Shown in pieces: positions 6,622 to 6,762 of a stretch of 6,762 bases of DNA. Source of the DNA: an uncultured Actinomycetes bacterium (GTDB lineage Bacteria > Actinomycetota > Acidimicrobiia > Acidimicrobiales > RAAP-2); the NCBI GenBank assembly GCA_903854175.1, contig CAINVQ010000010.1, positions 1-6,762 of the forward strand, written 5' to 3'. The position numbers were made by a program, and so were the translations under genes. The notes beneath the pieces are model-generated. The model saw only the letters and a program-made list of their open reading frames with translations. It made no database searches and had not been told where the DNA came from. Each line of letters begins with the position of its first letter. Position 1 is the stretch's first letter.

Positions 6622-6762
6622 TTAGCTTCCGATTACAACCTGAGCATACGCAGTGATGCTTGCGCTGCCAAGGAACTGCTGAATTGACTGCTTTTCGTCC
6701 TTAACATACGACTGTTCAACCAAGACACGCTCTTTGAACCAGCCATTGAGGCGGCCTTCGAT
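6622..6762 (-). CDS. tsf: Elongation factor Ts, C-terminal end (partial)
   Basis: The last 46 codons of a minus-strand gene enter from the right edge and end at a TAA stop; the start lies outside the window. The translation begins [14 protein letters not shown], continues with [17 protein letters not shown] and ends in AQVVIGS. The pattern 'EGRLNGFFKE..LLEQ.(F/Y)VKD...(S/T)(I/V)' followed by a short basic or aromatic strand is the C-terminal dimerisation region and last helix/strand of bacterial EF-Ts. EF-Ts is the cytoplasmic nucleotide exchange factor that releases GDP from EF-Tu. Position agrees: tsf directly precedes pyrH in very many bacteria, usually behind rpsB. Ten bases separate its stop from the pyrH start. 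The identification rests on motif recall and synteny, both strong; only the N-terminal EF-Tu-binding part cannot be checked here. Confidence 0.93.
   Translation of the reverse strand: MEGRLNGWFKERVLVEQSYVKDEKQSIQQFLGSASITAYAQVVIGS

Noticed and set aside
1..6762. Search for a novel or accessory system (defence, mobile element, CRISPR, toxin-antitoxin, RNA gene)
   Set aside because: Nearly every base is accounted for by seven known core genes on one strand; spacers are too short for hidden genes and no repeat arrays or integration scars were seen.

Overview
The window is one tightly packed, single-strand (minus) housekeeping gene cluster from a bacterium, most likely a member of the Actinobacteriota. 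Read in the direction of transcription (right to left) the order is tsf (3' end only) - pyrH - frr - cdsA - dxr - ispG - proS. Three things support an actinobacterial source. The gene order is a known actinobacterial arrangement. CdsA carries a long acidic N-terminal extension. Prolyl-tRNA synthetase is the short archaeal/eukaryotic-type form used by streptomycetes and some other actinobacteria. By eye the GC content is close to 50 percent, which is low for that phylum and would fit an aquatic, small-genome lineage (for example planktonic Actinobacteria or Acidimicrobiia). That placement is inference; no tree was built.

Layout: 6762-6622 is the end of elongation factor Ts; 6611-5901 UMP kinase; 5901-5332 ribosome recycling factor; 5342-4032 phosphatidate cytidylyltransferase (a start revised to a TTG is proposed); 4029-2866 DXP reductoisomerase; 2821-1592 HMBPP synthase; 1549-146 prolyl-tRNA synthetase. 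Gaps are 10 bp, a 1-bp overlap, an 11-bp overlap, 2 bp, 44 bp and 42 bp, so this looks like one transcription unit with translational coupling in its first half. The last 145 bases, beyond proS, hold no gene that I can see. They contain a weak inverted repeat followed by a T-rich run on the transcribed strand, which could end the operon.

The genes serve translation (EF-Ts, RRF, ProRS), pyrimidine nucleotide supply (UMP kinase), phospholipid precursor synthesis (CDP-diacylglycerol) and two steps of the MEP isoprenoid pathway (Dxr and IspG). This is a growth-linked core operon. No mobile element, CRISPR array, tRNA/rRNA gene, toxin-antitoxin pair or defence gene is visible. I found no evidence of an undescribed system. 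The points worth a second look are small: the absence of the site-2 protease and rlmN genes usual at this locus in actinobacteria, a His-to-Met change in the CdsA signature, repeats in the CdsA extension, a strong hairpin inside the start of pyrH, and a tail on IspG.
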